From Oxyruncus cristatus (Eukaryota > Chordata > Aves > Passeriformes > Cotingidae): DNA of 64,000 nt. The stretch is from contig VXAY01003846.1 in NCBI GenBank assembly GCA_013399855.1, positions 1,909,020 to 1,973,019 on the forward strand, in the 5' to 3' direction. Below the pieces are notes generated by a model. That model ran no database searches. It was not told the origin of the DNA and saw only the letters and a program-made list of their open reading frames with translations. The position numbers and the translations under genes are program-made. Positions within the stretch are counted from its first letter, which is position 1. The number at the start of each line of letters is the position of its first letter. Shown here one piece after another: positions 22,501-35,100 of this stretch.

Positions 22501-25500
22501 GTTTGTAACAAATGTGGGTTTTTGTTACAAAAATCTAGTGGGTTTGAGGTACAGTTTTGCCTACCCCACAAAAATTTTCAGGAACACTTGGGATTATCAC
22601 TTTTTTCTTCTGATTTTGGAAAAGAAGCCTGTCAAGATGTGAAGAGAGCATCTTAACTCTATTGTGACAGCAGCAGATTTGGTGGCCTTGTTGCTTAATT
22701 TAGTTACAGCTTCATTGGAAGCAAACTTATTTGGGGAAAAGAGCAAGACTTTTACACAATTCTGCTACAATCAACTTTCTGCTGTGAATTTGTTGTATTA
22801 AGAGTAGAAGTTTTACTCATGGGTAGCAGTGGCATTACATACCTCCAATCTGAGTGCTGCAGGGTCTTTGTGTATGCTCGAGGCATAACTTGTCATAAAA
22901 GTGCTACTGATAAAACAAAAGCCCTTTTCTACTACTTTTTGTCCTACTTGACAAATAAAAAGTGCAGACAATGAAGACTAACAACACTAACTGTAATCTT
23001 GTAAAAGTAAAATCAAGCTATTCAGCTGAAGTAATTAGAATATTTTTGTTGCTTAGCTTCTGTGATTCTCTTTTTTAAAAAAAGGGGTTTTTTTTGTGTG
23101 TGTGTAATCTTGTAGTTAACCCTACAAGCAGTTTCCTAATGTCATTATATGGAGTCAACCACAGCTTAAGCCTGGCAGGCAGTTGCTGTTCAGTGCATGG
23201 GGTGTGGGAAGAGTGGCTTTGGATAAAAAGACTTTGTGAGGAATTTTAAAAATTAACTTTTTTCATTTTGTTTGCTTGTTTCTCATGAAAAAAGGAGACT
23301 TTCTTTTGGAAATATAAATGTGAAAGTATGTTAATGAGCAGAAAATTCCTTCATATACTTTAAAAGAGGGTTACAGTACAGAAGAACTGAACCTCTGATT
23401 TCAGGCTTTATAGCCTAAGGATGATGTTTGGAACAAATTCTACCTCAGGTCACAGCTAAAACATTTATTTAACTAGTCTCATTATAAAGCTTTATGGAGT
23501 TCCAAAAGAAATTTGTAATTTAAGAGGACATCTGTTAGTAAATAATTTAAATAACCATTTATAAGGTAATAGTCATTAGTTATGTGTGTGATACTTCTGA
23601 AGAACAGTTCTCCAACAGAAAATAATGTGTGGCAAGATTACAAGAGAGTAAGTTGACAGTCTTCAATACATGAAACACATTCTTTTGCTGTTGTTAGTTC
23701 TTTTAACTGTATGTATAAGCTTAAATGCTTTCAGTATTTAAGATGTGACATGGACACTGAAGGATGTAAAGACTAGAAGGGACTAGACTGCAGTTTAAGG
23801 TATACAAACGTGCAGTTCCTGATAAGTAATTATTTGGGTAATGATTTAAGGTAATTTTGTTATATCTTCTTTACAATTAGAAAACCTTCCTCCTTAGAGT
23901 CCTTTAGAAAATATAAAAGTTTATCACATACTTAAAAAGAAGCTCAGCTGTGAACTTTCTGTAGTGCTGATGCTTCTGTAAGAGTTTGTGATGACATTTG
24001 GAGACTTCAGGGTTTCTTTGGTGTATACAGACCATTTCCATTTTCTTGTGGCACAACCTAGATTTAATTCTAGGTACAAGTTTCCCATATCTGCTGTAGA
24101 AACCTGTATTGCCCATAATGGTTTTATTTTCCTGTTTTCGATTTCTTACTCACGAGAAATACCATTCTGGGTCAATGGAAGCAAAACCTTGAGTAGGGCC
24201 ATCTTAGGCTTAGCCAAGTCCTCAATTTATGTGCAAATACAGTCAATTGCATTGGGGGATTCAGGTTACTGTATGCATTAAAATATGCAAAAAATATAGC
24301 ACCCGTCAGTAATAACATAGGGAGACTTTTTTTAACTTTGAAAAGTTCTATAACTGTTTTTGTTACCAATAAATAGCTTACTGGACTTACTTTTTTTCTC
24401 TCTTGTTTTTGATACATTATAAGGAAAATTCCTTCAGGTCTTGATACCTTGAAAAGTTTGGGGTTTTTTTTTCAATATAAGGGAGATTTTAATATGTTTG
24501 TTGTTAACTACTTTTTGATGGTTAGAGTATTTGCAATAAATATATATCTAAGAATATTAATTTCAAAGTATATACAATACTAAAGTTACTTAACTGTAAA
24601 ATCTAAATATTTTTGAATAGAAGTGTTGGGGAATAGAAAGGATCAGAAGTACAATTGAAAATTTTCTATACCAGCAAATAATTGATTCCTAAAAAAGTGT
24701 GTAATAAATGGAGGTAGCATAAAGCAATCTTTTGCTTAGAAGAGACTGTCAGCTTCTGCTGGTTGGCAGTTTGTTGTGTTCCATGTCTAGATCTGTGTGC
24801 ACATAGTGTTTAATGATTTAGGCTTTATTGCCTTCTATAATCCTCATTTTTAACATTTGACCTTCTGAGTATGTTGTGACAATGAATTCCACAAAACTGT
24901 TAAGCATCTGTAAAATAACTGTTCCTTGCATTTGAAAACTGTCAGTTTTATTAAATTACCTCAAGTTCATGAGTCTCAATTTCTCTTTCATACCCTTAGA
25001 TTTTATGGACCTCTACTGTAGTCACTCTGTGTACATCTCTCTGTCATGATGAAAAATATTTTTTTTTAAGTGAATCACAGTATAATCTTTGCATCCATGT
25101 TGTTATGCCCTATGTTTTTTCTAGTTCTTCTGCATCTTCTTAATGATGTAAAGTGAACATCAACCAGAATTTGAGCTACCAGGGAGCGATGTGCTTTTAT
25201 AAAGTCACATTATGATGATTCTTGTTTTGCTATCTAAACCTTTTCCAAGTAAAACTCCTCCCACTCGGTCCCATTGCCAAAACTAATAGATTTTTCTCAG
25301 CTGCTGGACATCAAGGTGGTGTTTTCAGATAGTTGTCCTTGATGATCCTAAATGTCATGCTTATAAGCTGCTATGGAACTCATCTCTGTTCATGTGTGAT
25401 TGGGGTTGTGTGTGTGTATTTTTTAACGCATAACTTTACATTTATAGGCAGTGGGTTTCACCTATAATTCAACTTTCTACACTTGCAGTTTTGAGAGCCT

Positions 25501-27744
25501 TCTGCAACTTTGATCATGGCAAAGAATTCCCAATCTAATTTTGTAGCCATTTTTCCTCCTGTTAAAATTGTATCAGTGTTGTATGGGAGCTTATTCTCGG
25601 GCCACCAAATCTGAAACTTGTACTGAGGTGCTTCAAAGTAGCAGCTGGCATGACAACAAGTTTTTAATAGTCCCATATCCACCTGAACAAAATCCACAGT
25701 GCAGATTCACACAGACACAGGAATTTTTGGGGGAACCCTGGAATATATTAATTTTTTATGAAATTTAAACTTTTAAATTTTATGAGATTTAAACTTTCTA
25801 ACTGGCTCTGTAGTTTTACTTATGCTTCAGTGGGGTGGAGCAGTTGTGATTTATGAAGAGTTCCCTGTAATTTTTGCAGGTTTTTGGAAGTAGGTGTCTG
25901 CTAGAGAATTTCCACAACTGGAAAATATAATTGAAGCCCAGTTTGCACAGCTCAGCAAAATTTTTGCCCTCTCCATTGCATGTGTCTGTCATTGTTCTCT
26001 CTACAATTATTATTTTATCTTGAGAAGATTTAGTTGAAGAAATACCAAATGCATTCGTACCTTCTCAAACTATACCTTCTTACCCTGTGGTACAGGAACT
26101 GCATATGCACAAACAATATCTGTATGTGTGCATTCATCACAGGTGCCACCACTGCCATCAAAGTGTGTTCATAAGCATGGGGATTTGTGAATCCTCACCT
26201 GGGGGTAGAGGAAAGTTTTTCTGTCCTATGTGCCCTGCTCTTACGTGGCAAAGCAGCAGGGACTTGCTGGCAACTGAATACTGTCTGTGGGCTTGTGGTG
26301 AAGGGGAAGGTTAGACCCAGGTCAAAGTTTTTCGTGTGCTGTGAAGTGCTATGATTTCAAGTATTTTGTTTGAGAGAGCTGGCCTGTTGTCTGTATACAA
26401 TACTAATACTGCTTTATGCCATACCTAGAGCCTGCCAGATATTCAGAGGGCTGTATTGATGTTCCATGTTGTTACTTCTTGGTAGTTGTGTGTTTGGATG
26501 TCCTTCCATGCTATGGATTTGTAAGCACATTTAAAATATGGCTCTCAGTCTGTGGTGGATAAGGACATTCTTGTTTGGTTTTTGCCTTGCAGTTGAGCGC
26601 AACAAAGAGCCTCTGTTTGTTGAGTAAATTTCAGTTGAGAGTTCAGCTGTGTTGGAACAACAGTATTAAGGAATATTGGACTCTCAAAACAAACCAGAAA
26701 AGATTAAATCATTTTTTTCTCCAGCTGAGAGGCTACGTTAACAGAATAAGTAAAATTGAAGGAGAACAATTACCTCCTTACTTAAATAAACAAGGAGAGT
26801 TTTTAAAAATGTGTTCGAAATCTGTTTGTCACTTTTTTGTAATGTAATTACATCTGGAAAGACGTGTGTGAGATTGAATCAATGCCACCCAGTCAGCCCT
26901 GCACTGCATTGTTTCCAGGAGGAACCTGTTGCACATGAAAAGTAGGGTTTGGATGGATTTCTTTTGTTGTTTTGTTTTTAATTTTATTTATTTAGGGGTT
27001 TATGTGTTTGTTTATTTTCTTCAAATAAATGTTTCTTAAATACCCAGTATTTATTTGCTATGACTGCCTGTGTGATACTGATTATAAGTAATGATGAATT
27101 AGGATACATCTACATTTCGTTTTAAAAAGAATGAAAAAGCATTGCTTAGTCTCGTTGAGTAATTGTACTTCATTTTTATTCTGGCAAAAGTTGCTCCTTT
27201 TTAGAAGAACCAAATGTCTGCATGTGTCCTGAAATGTCCCATTTACTGGATGTGAGTACTTTTATCTGATTTGTGGTTCAAACAGTGATGGCAAGACTTA
27301 GTCTGAAGATTTTTGGTAACAGTAGGAGTACATGTAGGAATTAGCTTGATTTTTATTTCACCTGTCAGCTATAAAGAGTTGTGCTTCTTGATTTGCTGTC
27401 TGTTAATTGGCTTTTCTCTGGGCAGCACAAGCAGAAAACTCCCCTTTTAGGCAAAGTCAAAAGCCTGAGAGGGCTGAGGCTAGTGCCATTTCTTACCAAT
27501 GGCCTTAGAAGGAGCCAGGATAAGCCAGAAAGGTTGCATGTCTTCTTCCATTATGCCATTTTCTCCATAGCTCCTTATCTGAATGCAATGTTTGTCGGTG
27601 TTAGAAATAATCAAAATATTAAAATGGAGAAATTAAAGAGACTTTGAGTATTTATCATGTGAGAGATAATTAAAAACTAACCCCATGATTAATAATTTAG
27701 TATTTATTAAATTATATCGAACTGGGTCTGTAAGAAGAGGAAGG
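19562..27744 (+). other. Probable intron; no exon recognised
   Basis: AT-rich non-coding sequence. The frames 20,586-20,924, 23,988-24,281 and 26,575-26,847 have no recognisable domain. The last follows an acceptor-like TTTGCCTTGCAG ending at about 26,592 but has no good donor. There is a short GT run near 25,407-25,419. No transposon recognised. Confidence 0.45.
25752..25798. repeat. Two-copy 24-bp tandem duplication
   Basis: TTTATGAAATTTAAACTTTT (from 25,755) is followed 24 bases later by TTTATGAGATTTAAACTTTC (from 25,779), differing at two positions. It looks like a simple local duplication. Confidence 0.7.
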
Positions 27745-27935
27745 ATCATAGAATCAGATGTGTTGGAAAGGACTTCTGAGATCATCAAGTCCAACCCTTG
27801 ATCCAACACCACCACGGTTACTAGACTGTGGAACTAAGTGCCACGTCCAACCTCATCTTAAAAACCTCCAAGGATGGAGAATCCACCACTTCCCTGGGCA
27901 GCCCATTCCAATGGCTGATTACCCTCTCTGTAAAT
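27745..27935 (-). mobile_element. CR1 LINE 3' end, minus strand, 5'-truncated
   Basis: The plus strand starts with the reverse complement of the CR1 tail (ATCATAGAATCAG), then GTTGGAAAGGAC, GATCATCAAGTCCAACCC, an AACACCACCACGGTTACTAG-like block and TCCCTGGGCAGCCCATTCC, ending near CCCTCTCTGTAAA. This is the typical 3' untranslated region of an avian CR1, inserted with its 3' end to the left. The 5' truncation at under 200 bases is usual for CR1. It is relatively well preserved compared with the 11.2-kb copy. No coding part remains, so the open frame 27,758-27,940 is a by-product. Confidence 0.93.
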
Positions 27936-28559
27936 TCTAATATAGGATATAGCATTTTAATTTACAACATAAAAAGAAAACAGTAATAATTTAATGGATG
28001 GGCATTTTTCTGCAAATGGTTGTTGTTTTCCTGCATTATGTATCATATCCACTGAAAGAGATTTGCTTTTCTGTATGTTCCTGCTTCTTTTAGCCTTATA
28101 AAAATTATCAAATTACTTGAAAGTATGATGTGGCACATCTTTGTGGTCCTTTCTGGATAAGATTAACATCTGTTTTCACTTTAAGCCAAACAGAAGTTGT
28201 AGAGAAAGTGCTGAGTACTTGTTAAGCTCTAGATGAGACCTGAACTACTTTCCATCAGTAAATTGTTCTTACCACAGTTTTTCCTCTGGCTTTAATGCAA
28301 AATAGGATGAAAATCTGCTGATATTTAATAATTTTCTAGCATTTTGTTACCTCATATGATCAAGTGACTTCAAGTTAAGTGTTCTGTGACGCTTGCCAAA
28401 TTTGTCCTTGCTTGGTATCTTTCAGAGGCCAATGTTGCACAACTGGTCCCTCTTCAGTCCCTTGCTGTGAAAAATGTTTCACTTTCTTGGTTGATTTAGA
28501 TCATAACCTCTTGATTTTGGCATTTTTATTGTCCTGTTGCTTGTGGCACTACTGCAAGT

Positions 28560-29110
28560 TTCTGGGGCAGCACGTTATCCATGAGCCTTGTGTTGGAAAG
28601 CCCTGACCTGCACCAGTGTCACTCGCCTGTGGGCAGAGCTGTGAGTTTCAGGAGTACAAGCAATGGCTTCAGGAGGACAAGCAGTGGCCAGAGCTGCAGT
28701 TCTGTTAAAGCTCAGGGTCACCTGAGCGGTGCAGAAACATCTCTGACAGCTTTTGTACCAGCTGTCATTCACAGGCACTTGAGGAAACCCACGAGAGAGA
28801 TCAGCGTGTTGCTCCCCCAAAGGTGAAGAGCAGTGGTGCATGGTCTGGCTGTGCTGTCATCTCTGCAGCTGCCTGAGGTGGGGAGCCAGGACCCTTCAGG
28901 GCTGCCTGTGCCTCTCTGGCTGGCAGAGACCTCACTACCATTTAATGGGCATCCCATATCCCCCCGAGGTCGTGGCTGGCTCCCTCATTGCCTTGATGCC
29001 TGCAATCCACAGCACGTCTCTCTGCAGTACCGCACTGCTTGTGACTTGTCATGTTGGTCTGCTGGCATGGACCCTGTCCCTCTGAGGGTCCTATTAGCAA
29101 TGCTGTCCTC
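28560..29110. other. Unexplained GC-richer patch
   Basis: About 550 bases are clearly richer in G and C than the flanks and hold several overlapping frames on both strands (28,575-28,841 minus, 28,581-28,826 plus, 28,833-29,144 plus). Overlap on both strands argues against real coding. An old repeat of a family I do not recognise, or a regulatory element, would fit. Confidence 0.4.
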
Positions 29111-31834
29111 AGGATTGTTTTTCAAGATATGGTTATCAGTTTAATTTGCTTAAAATTTGCCATAAGGAGAAATAGGCCATGAGGACTCTCTTCCTGGAAA
29201 GAATTTCCACCAGGCAAAATCTGTCACAGAGCATTAGCTGCTCACTGTCACCCTGTGCTGCTAAAAAAAAGAGCAAGTGAAACTAAAATAGTTTATCTCT
29301 CTCCTAAAATTTCACTCCATTGTTCTGTATATTACATGTGCTATTAGGAAGACAGAATCCTTTAGGAACCATCCTGTTCTGGTCGGTTCTTTAAGTCCTG
29401 AAATCTCAGTCTCTGACACTTTTGTCTTTGCTGTAGATAGTTTCATTGTTGCATAAAATTGTGAATTGCGATGGACAGTAAGAAGAAAATGAGGTCTTAA
29501 CATTTGGTGAGCCTTTCCCACAAAGTGGGAAGCCAGAGAGTAAGTGGATTTAGTACACAAGGGTGAACTCACTGAGCCCTTGAAGTCATCTTTAATGATA
29601 TAATCAGTCTTAATACTTGGTGGTGGTTATGCAAATTTAGAGACTAAAAAAATGCACATTTTTAAGATCTAGATCCACTGTATCTAATACTTTTTGGCTA
29701 AATTTGGCATGAGATAAAGTTTGCCTACTTGGACTTTCTAGAGGCACTTTTTTTCTTTGTGCTTTCAAAATATGCTAAGTGCTGACAAGAGCTAAGCAGT
29801 TCTCAGTTTTCCCCTGGAAACTCTTAAATTACTTGGTCTTGAATCAGTGGAAGAAGACTACTTCATAAAAAAGAGATTGTGTATTAGTTCTAAAGGGTAG
29901 ATTACAGGTCTGAACTTGTCTCTTGAGGAATTTTTCTCCAGTGTTTAATATCAATGCAAATTTACTAAATAAAATCCATTTTGTTTGAGCAGATATCACA
30001 ATAAAAGAATAATCAATAAGCATTTATCGGTGTGTGACAGGAGGAAGATCAGGAGAGTGGACCTGTAAGTTTTTGGATTTTTTGTTGATTTTTCTTTTCA
30101 AATCCATGATAAAAATGATGCTATTCTGCTTGGGCAGACCATGTTAAGGTGCCACCTGATCAAACCCTATCACTCTTTACAATAAAGCACCCTCATCATT
30201 GGCAAATACTATAAATTGATATTAATGATTACTCTGTGTTTACTTCTGGATTCTGTAAGGTTGAAAATAGCAGAAGGCCAACACTAAAAGGGTCTGTTGC
30301 TCCCTCTTAAAACCAAGGAAAACTACCACCAGCACCAAAAAAACCCCTGTGCAGGAGTACTGTTTCGCAATTCCATGTCTGGAATTCCAAGTTCTGTTTT
30401 ATATTTGTTAACATATTTTTCATTAAAAACCCCCTAATATTATTAAAATAATCAGTCTTAAAACATTTCAGTTATTGGCATTTGCGATATTGCCTTTTTA
30501 TATATAATTGCATGTATTGTTGATGTTTCTATGACATTTGCAGAATCAGCGTCACACTGTATATAAATCTGTGGATTATCCTCTTTTTGATTGGCTGGTT
30601 TTGTTGTAAAAGAAGCATTTGCTTTCTCTTTTTGCATTACTTTGTAACTGTTTGGACCTTTTTTAAGGCAACAGTCAAAGCTGTGGAGCTGTCAGCATTT
30701 TTAATACTTCGGGATGCATGCTTTCTGCTTCTGAGGGCTTTAAAGTATTTTATCAAGTAGTTGTTATTTAATAACCTATATTTTAATAAGTAGAAAATAA
30801 TTGTTGCTGTAAAACACTGATACATCATTCTACTTCCTTATGATACAGAAGAAATGTATTTTGAGTGCTTCTGCCTTCTGTCTCCTAAAGAAGATCAAAA
30901 GATAAAAGTTTTTAACTGAACTCATTGCTTGGTAACTTCAGGTGTGCCCTTCATTCAACTGCAAGAGAGTCACTGGAGCATGTGAATTTGTCGAAGGTGG
31001 TGATTTCATGACTAGACTAGCCAGAAGAATTTCAGCTGTAGCCTTAACAAATCCTTTTTTTTTTTTAATTCAGTAGTTTTGTTTTGGGTTTTTTTGTGTC
31101 TAATGAAGCTTGACCTAATAGATCTGTATGTTTGTTTAAGTGTAAATTGAGCTGATTTAATTTATCTTTTTCTCAAGTCTTAACTGTGTTGGTAAGCTGG
31201 GTTCTGCTAGAAATTGGCATATGGAGAGAGTAATGTTGAAGTGTTTTAGGTTCTGCTCTGTGAATTCCCTGTGACTTGATTTGAGTAGACAGGTCTTGGC
31301 CCTGGAATCAACATGACTGCAGAAGGGATTTGGGTTACTAAGAAATGACACAGCAATACAAGTGTTTCATTTGAAAAATAGATTGGCTCATCTTAGTTAA
31401 GAGGGGAATTTCTTTAAAATACACATTTATTTTAAAAGGTGTGATGTAAATTCAAATCAAGGTCCTGTGGATATTTTCATTATAGTATCTATGCATTTGG
31501 GAATATTTGAGATTATTGGAAATATTTAGATTATTTTACTACTTTCTTTTTATGCTTCTTTTTATTTAATGCTTATAAGTAAACATTATAATATTTTAAC
31601 TTCTTAGTTAAGAAGAATTAACTTTCTTAGATAAAATATATGTTCCATAATTTCAAGTACTTTTTTATGAACTTCTAAGCAAATGGTTTTACTACTGGTG
31701 TTTTTACTACTGTATTAGATATTCCTAATCTCTGTCTGTCATTCTCGGGTAGGATGGTAGTATCTTTTTACTCAGAAAACTGAACTTGAACACTACAACT
31801 TTTGTACCTTGTACAACTTTTGTATAATATCAAT

Positions 31835-31854
31835 TGTATCAACTAATTGATACA
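31835..31854. repeat. Short perfect hairpin, 8-bp arms
   Basis: TGTATCAA, loop CTAA, TTGATACA. Nothing next to it suggests a function. Confidence 0.6.
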
Positions 31855-31974
31855 TTTAGTGCAAGCCCAGTCTGATTTGAGAGAAACCATGTATTTTATT
31901 GTTTTTTTTCCTGAGCGGAATCACAGTAAGGTAAAAAACCCTGGGAAATAAATCCAATAACTTGGTGAGAAACA

Positions 31975-32110
31975 ACAAGTGCCACCAGTTGTTAGAGCAT
32001 GGTTCGAACCTTAACACCAAGGTTTGTGGGCTTGATCTCCCTATAGGCCATTCACTGAAGAATTGGACTTTATCCTCTTGGGTCCCTTCCAACTGTTTTG
32101 TGATATCAAG
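31975..32110 (+). mobile_element. tRNA-Ile-derived SINE with CR1-like tail
   Basis: The left part follows a tRNA-Ile body: an A-box-like CCAGTTGTTAGAGCATGG, an anticodon-arm-like TTAACACCAAGG, a B-box-like TGTGGGCTTGATCTCC and an acceptor end CTATAGGCCA. It runs straight into TTCACTGAAGAATTGGAC and TTGGGTCCCTTCCAAC, a CR1-type tail. This layout matches the passerine SINE known as TguSINE1, which uses the CR1 machinery for retroposition; the name is from memory and was not searched. The internal RNA polymerase III boxes are mutated, so the copy is probably inactive. The 5' edge is uncertain by several bases and no clear target duplication is seen. It explains the minus frame 31,856-32,143 as an artefact. 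Confidence 0.75.
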
Positions 32111-35100
32111 AGTAAGTCTTAGGAAATCTTTTATTTGGGGCAAGTGATATTGACATCTTTGAAAATTTTAATATAAGAAGTTGAAAACACAGAAATATTT
32201 AGGCATCATATCATTTAGAGAGATATTGTCCTTCTCTGTGGGATTTTAGGGTGGTGTGAAAAGGTTTATTCCTGTAAGTAAAGCGGATTTGAGTTGGTCA
32301 TATTGGTCCTTATCAGGTTTTAACTTACGAGGGAGCCAAAGTGTAGTATATTCTTTTGTATCTGGTCTCATCAGATGATGCTTTCCTCTTTTGGAATAAA
32401 GCCACCTGTCAGCCACTTGTCTCCTGATTTTTGGCATGCTTTTATGACTAATCTGTTGTAAAGTGTGCTCTGCTCTTACATCTCTGTTGGTAAGGGAGCA
32501 TTTTGGACCTGGCTAGCTTAACCACCTAGCCTAAGCTCTTCAGCTCCTCATTTGCCTATGCTGCCAGGATCTCAGTGGGCCTCCTTTCTCACCTGTGTGT
32601 TGGTGTCCCAGGGTCAAGATGCCAGCTGTCACACATGGAGTGCCCCCTGATGGCTAGTGCACCTCTGGGAGCACCCAGAAGTCAAGCAACTGGCAAAGGT
32701 TCAAGCATGCCACTGTGGGAGCTTTTACCATGTAGATAATATTGTTATCTCTGGGTTGATATGAAACTGCTATGTAACCATTAGTGTTCATCACTTTCTC
32801 CAGCCCAATTAGAGGAAAATTTCCATTTTACATTTACAATTTACATTTTATAAAGTTATCATACATACTGCAGTAAAATTGGACAATCTGCTGCTTTCTT
32901 CCCTGGAGAGTTGGGAGAATGAGCAAAAAGTCACAAATGTTTCTTGGATGGTTCATTACAAAATTATTTATGATAGTAAGTAGTAAAGAAGTAAGAAGCT
33001 TTGTAAATAAGGGAAACCTGATTGGACAAAATAAAAACAAAGTAGCAGTAGAACTTGGTTAAGGAGTATCCAACACTGATCAGGTTCAAGAATTTTGGGT
33101 GGGTATTGTGACCAGAAGTGGTAAAATGTGTCTGTGGACTATTTGTCACTGATGTGTGGACAACCTTCTCGCTGCCTATTGGAAAACCTTTGTATTTGTA
33201 GTAGCTAACTTGTAGTTAACATCAACTCAGCAATAATATATTGTTGCCTTGCAGTCCTGCTATACTAATTTCTGTAGATGTTAGTTTCAAGAGTGCTACT
33301 AAGTGACTAGTTGGAGAGAAAATGAGCTTTCTCACAAAATCATGAGTACAGAGTGAGTTGTTCATGAAGCAGTACCTATCAAGATATTTCACTCCAAACT
33401 TGCCAAGTTGAGATGTGACAGTTTGTCTTATGGTAAACTCTTTCAGAGCAGAGGGAGGGGACTAGTGAGGGGCTATCAAGAGGATATGCTGGAGTGGGTG
33501 ATTGCAGGCTGGTGTGTGTGGTCCTCACTGCCCATGTGGTGCCGCTGATGGGAGCCATGCAGGAGGCAGTTGCTCCAGAAGTGACATCTTTTACACAAGT
33601 TGATTTTCTGCTTATTTCCTGTTGAGATGCTTCTAGATCACTGATGGAACCACTCATGGTGGCTTTGTACTACGAAAACAAAAGCCCTTTCTCTCCTAGG
33701 TATAAGTGACAAGTTGGTATTGAGGCAGAGCCTTCAAAAGTGTGTTTTATTTATCAGCTGTCAGAAAGCGTGAGGCTTCTTCCCTTAACAAATGGTAACA
33801 AATTAAAGCCCCTTACGTGTTGTTTGATAAACGTCTTTGAAAATCCCATGGAGCCTGTTAACAGTTGGTTTCGTGTTGAATTGTCTTCAATATAGTCCTG
33901 GAAGTTACAAAAATAAATTCTATCAGTTTATCAGGAAGGAACATGAAAATGAAGGCCAGTAAGAACCTGTGAGCGGTCTGTTGTAACAAATGAGTGCCAA
34001 GACATGTGGGCTTGATTTAGGGTCTTTGCTACCAGAGAGCATTTTAAGACAAGTATAATAATTTGATCGTAAAAAGAGTAAGTTGAAAGATGTATCAGAA
34101 ATCACGAGCAGTTGTGAACATTATTTGTGTTTGGCTGACAATATGCGAGAGAGAGTGTGTTATGATACATCCTTGTCATTCAAAGGCTTTATTTTTAGTC
34201 TCACTTTCACAGTTGGTTTCATTATCTTCAGCACTATAAATCATTCATACACCATAAACCATTTAAGCTGTGTATGTTTGTTCCTGAAGTATAAACTGGA
34301 GTATAAAATTCATGGTAATCCTACTGGTATCAATTTGTCCTTAGACCCAAATGCTGCTTCCCTTGACTCTCAAGTTTTCTCGTAAGTAATTAGCGATATA
34401 AAATGATACCTTTTTAGTGACCAAAAGACTTTCAATATTAACTTAACTTAGATTTTATTATTTCTTTCTCTTTTTTTAATTTAAAATTATTTAATCCTTT
34501 TGCTTCTTTATATAAAGGTGTAACAATCTGGATTGATATGAAATCTTACAGGAATTTTTATAGTTTATATTGTTCAGTCTTAAGGTTTCCCATGATGGCC
34601 AAAGGTTGAAAGAATGTTGTAACTGAAAGCTTTTTAATGAAACCTACGGGAAAGCAAAATGGATTTTCTAGTATTTAAGATTTCTAAAAAATGGCTCTTC
34701 ATAAATTTTGAATTCCCAGGTTGTGACTAGCATATTGAGTCCATTTTTTTTCAGACTCACAAGTGAACTGCAAAAATGCACATCACCAATAGGAACACTG
34801 CTCTTACTTCAGAAATGGCACTGTAGCCTGTTTTCCATATCTTATTGCTTTGCACGATGGACTTGGAATTTTTATTTTTAATTAATTTATTTTAATTTTG
34901 TTTTTAATACACAAACCTCATCCAGGCTAATTTTTTTCCAGGCTTCCAAAGAGGTATTTTTCTAAATCCTTCTCTATCCCTGTCAGCCAGTAAACCATAT
35001 TATGTTTTTCTGAAGGTCACAAAGAAGGGGAAAAAAAAGGAGACATTTAATTTTTTCCAGCTTATGATATTCTACAACAGAGTACTTGGTTTGCTGCAAT

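Larger units (their letters stand above)
27936..31974 (+). other. Probable intron; no exon recognised
   Basis: Non-coding, with a GC-richer patch described separately at 28,560-29,110. The other frames (29,312-29,572, 30,637-30,828 and 31,157-31,351, all minus) show no domain. T runs lie near 31,056 and 31,090. Confidence 0.45.

Noticed and set aside
31975..32050. tRNA-Ile gene
   Set aside because: The body is mutated in both internal promoter boxes, the stems are broken and it is fused to a CR1-type tail, so it is a SINE and not a functional tRNA.
31856..32143. 95-codon minus-strand frame
   Set aside because: It reads antisense through the tRNA-derived SINE and its flank.
32246..32437. 63-codon minus-strand frame with protein-like composition
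   Set aside because: No recognised family and no splice sites of quality at its edges.
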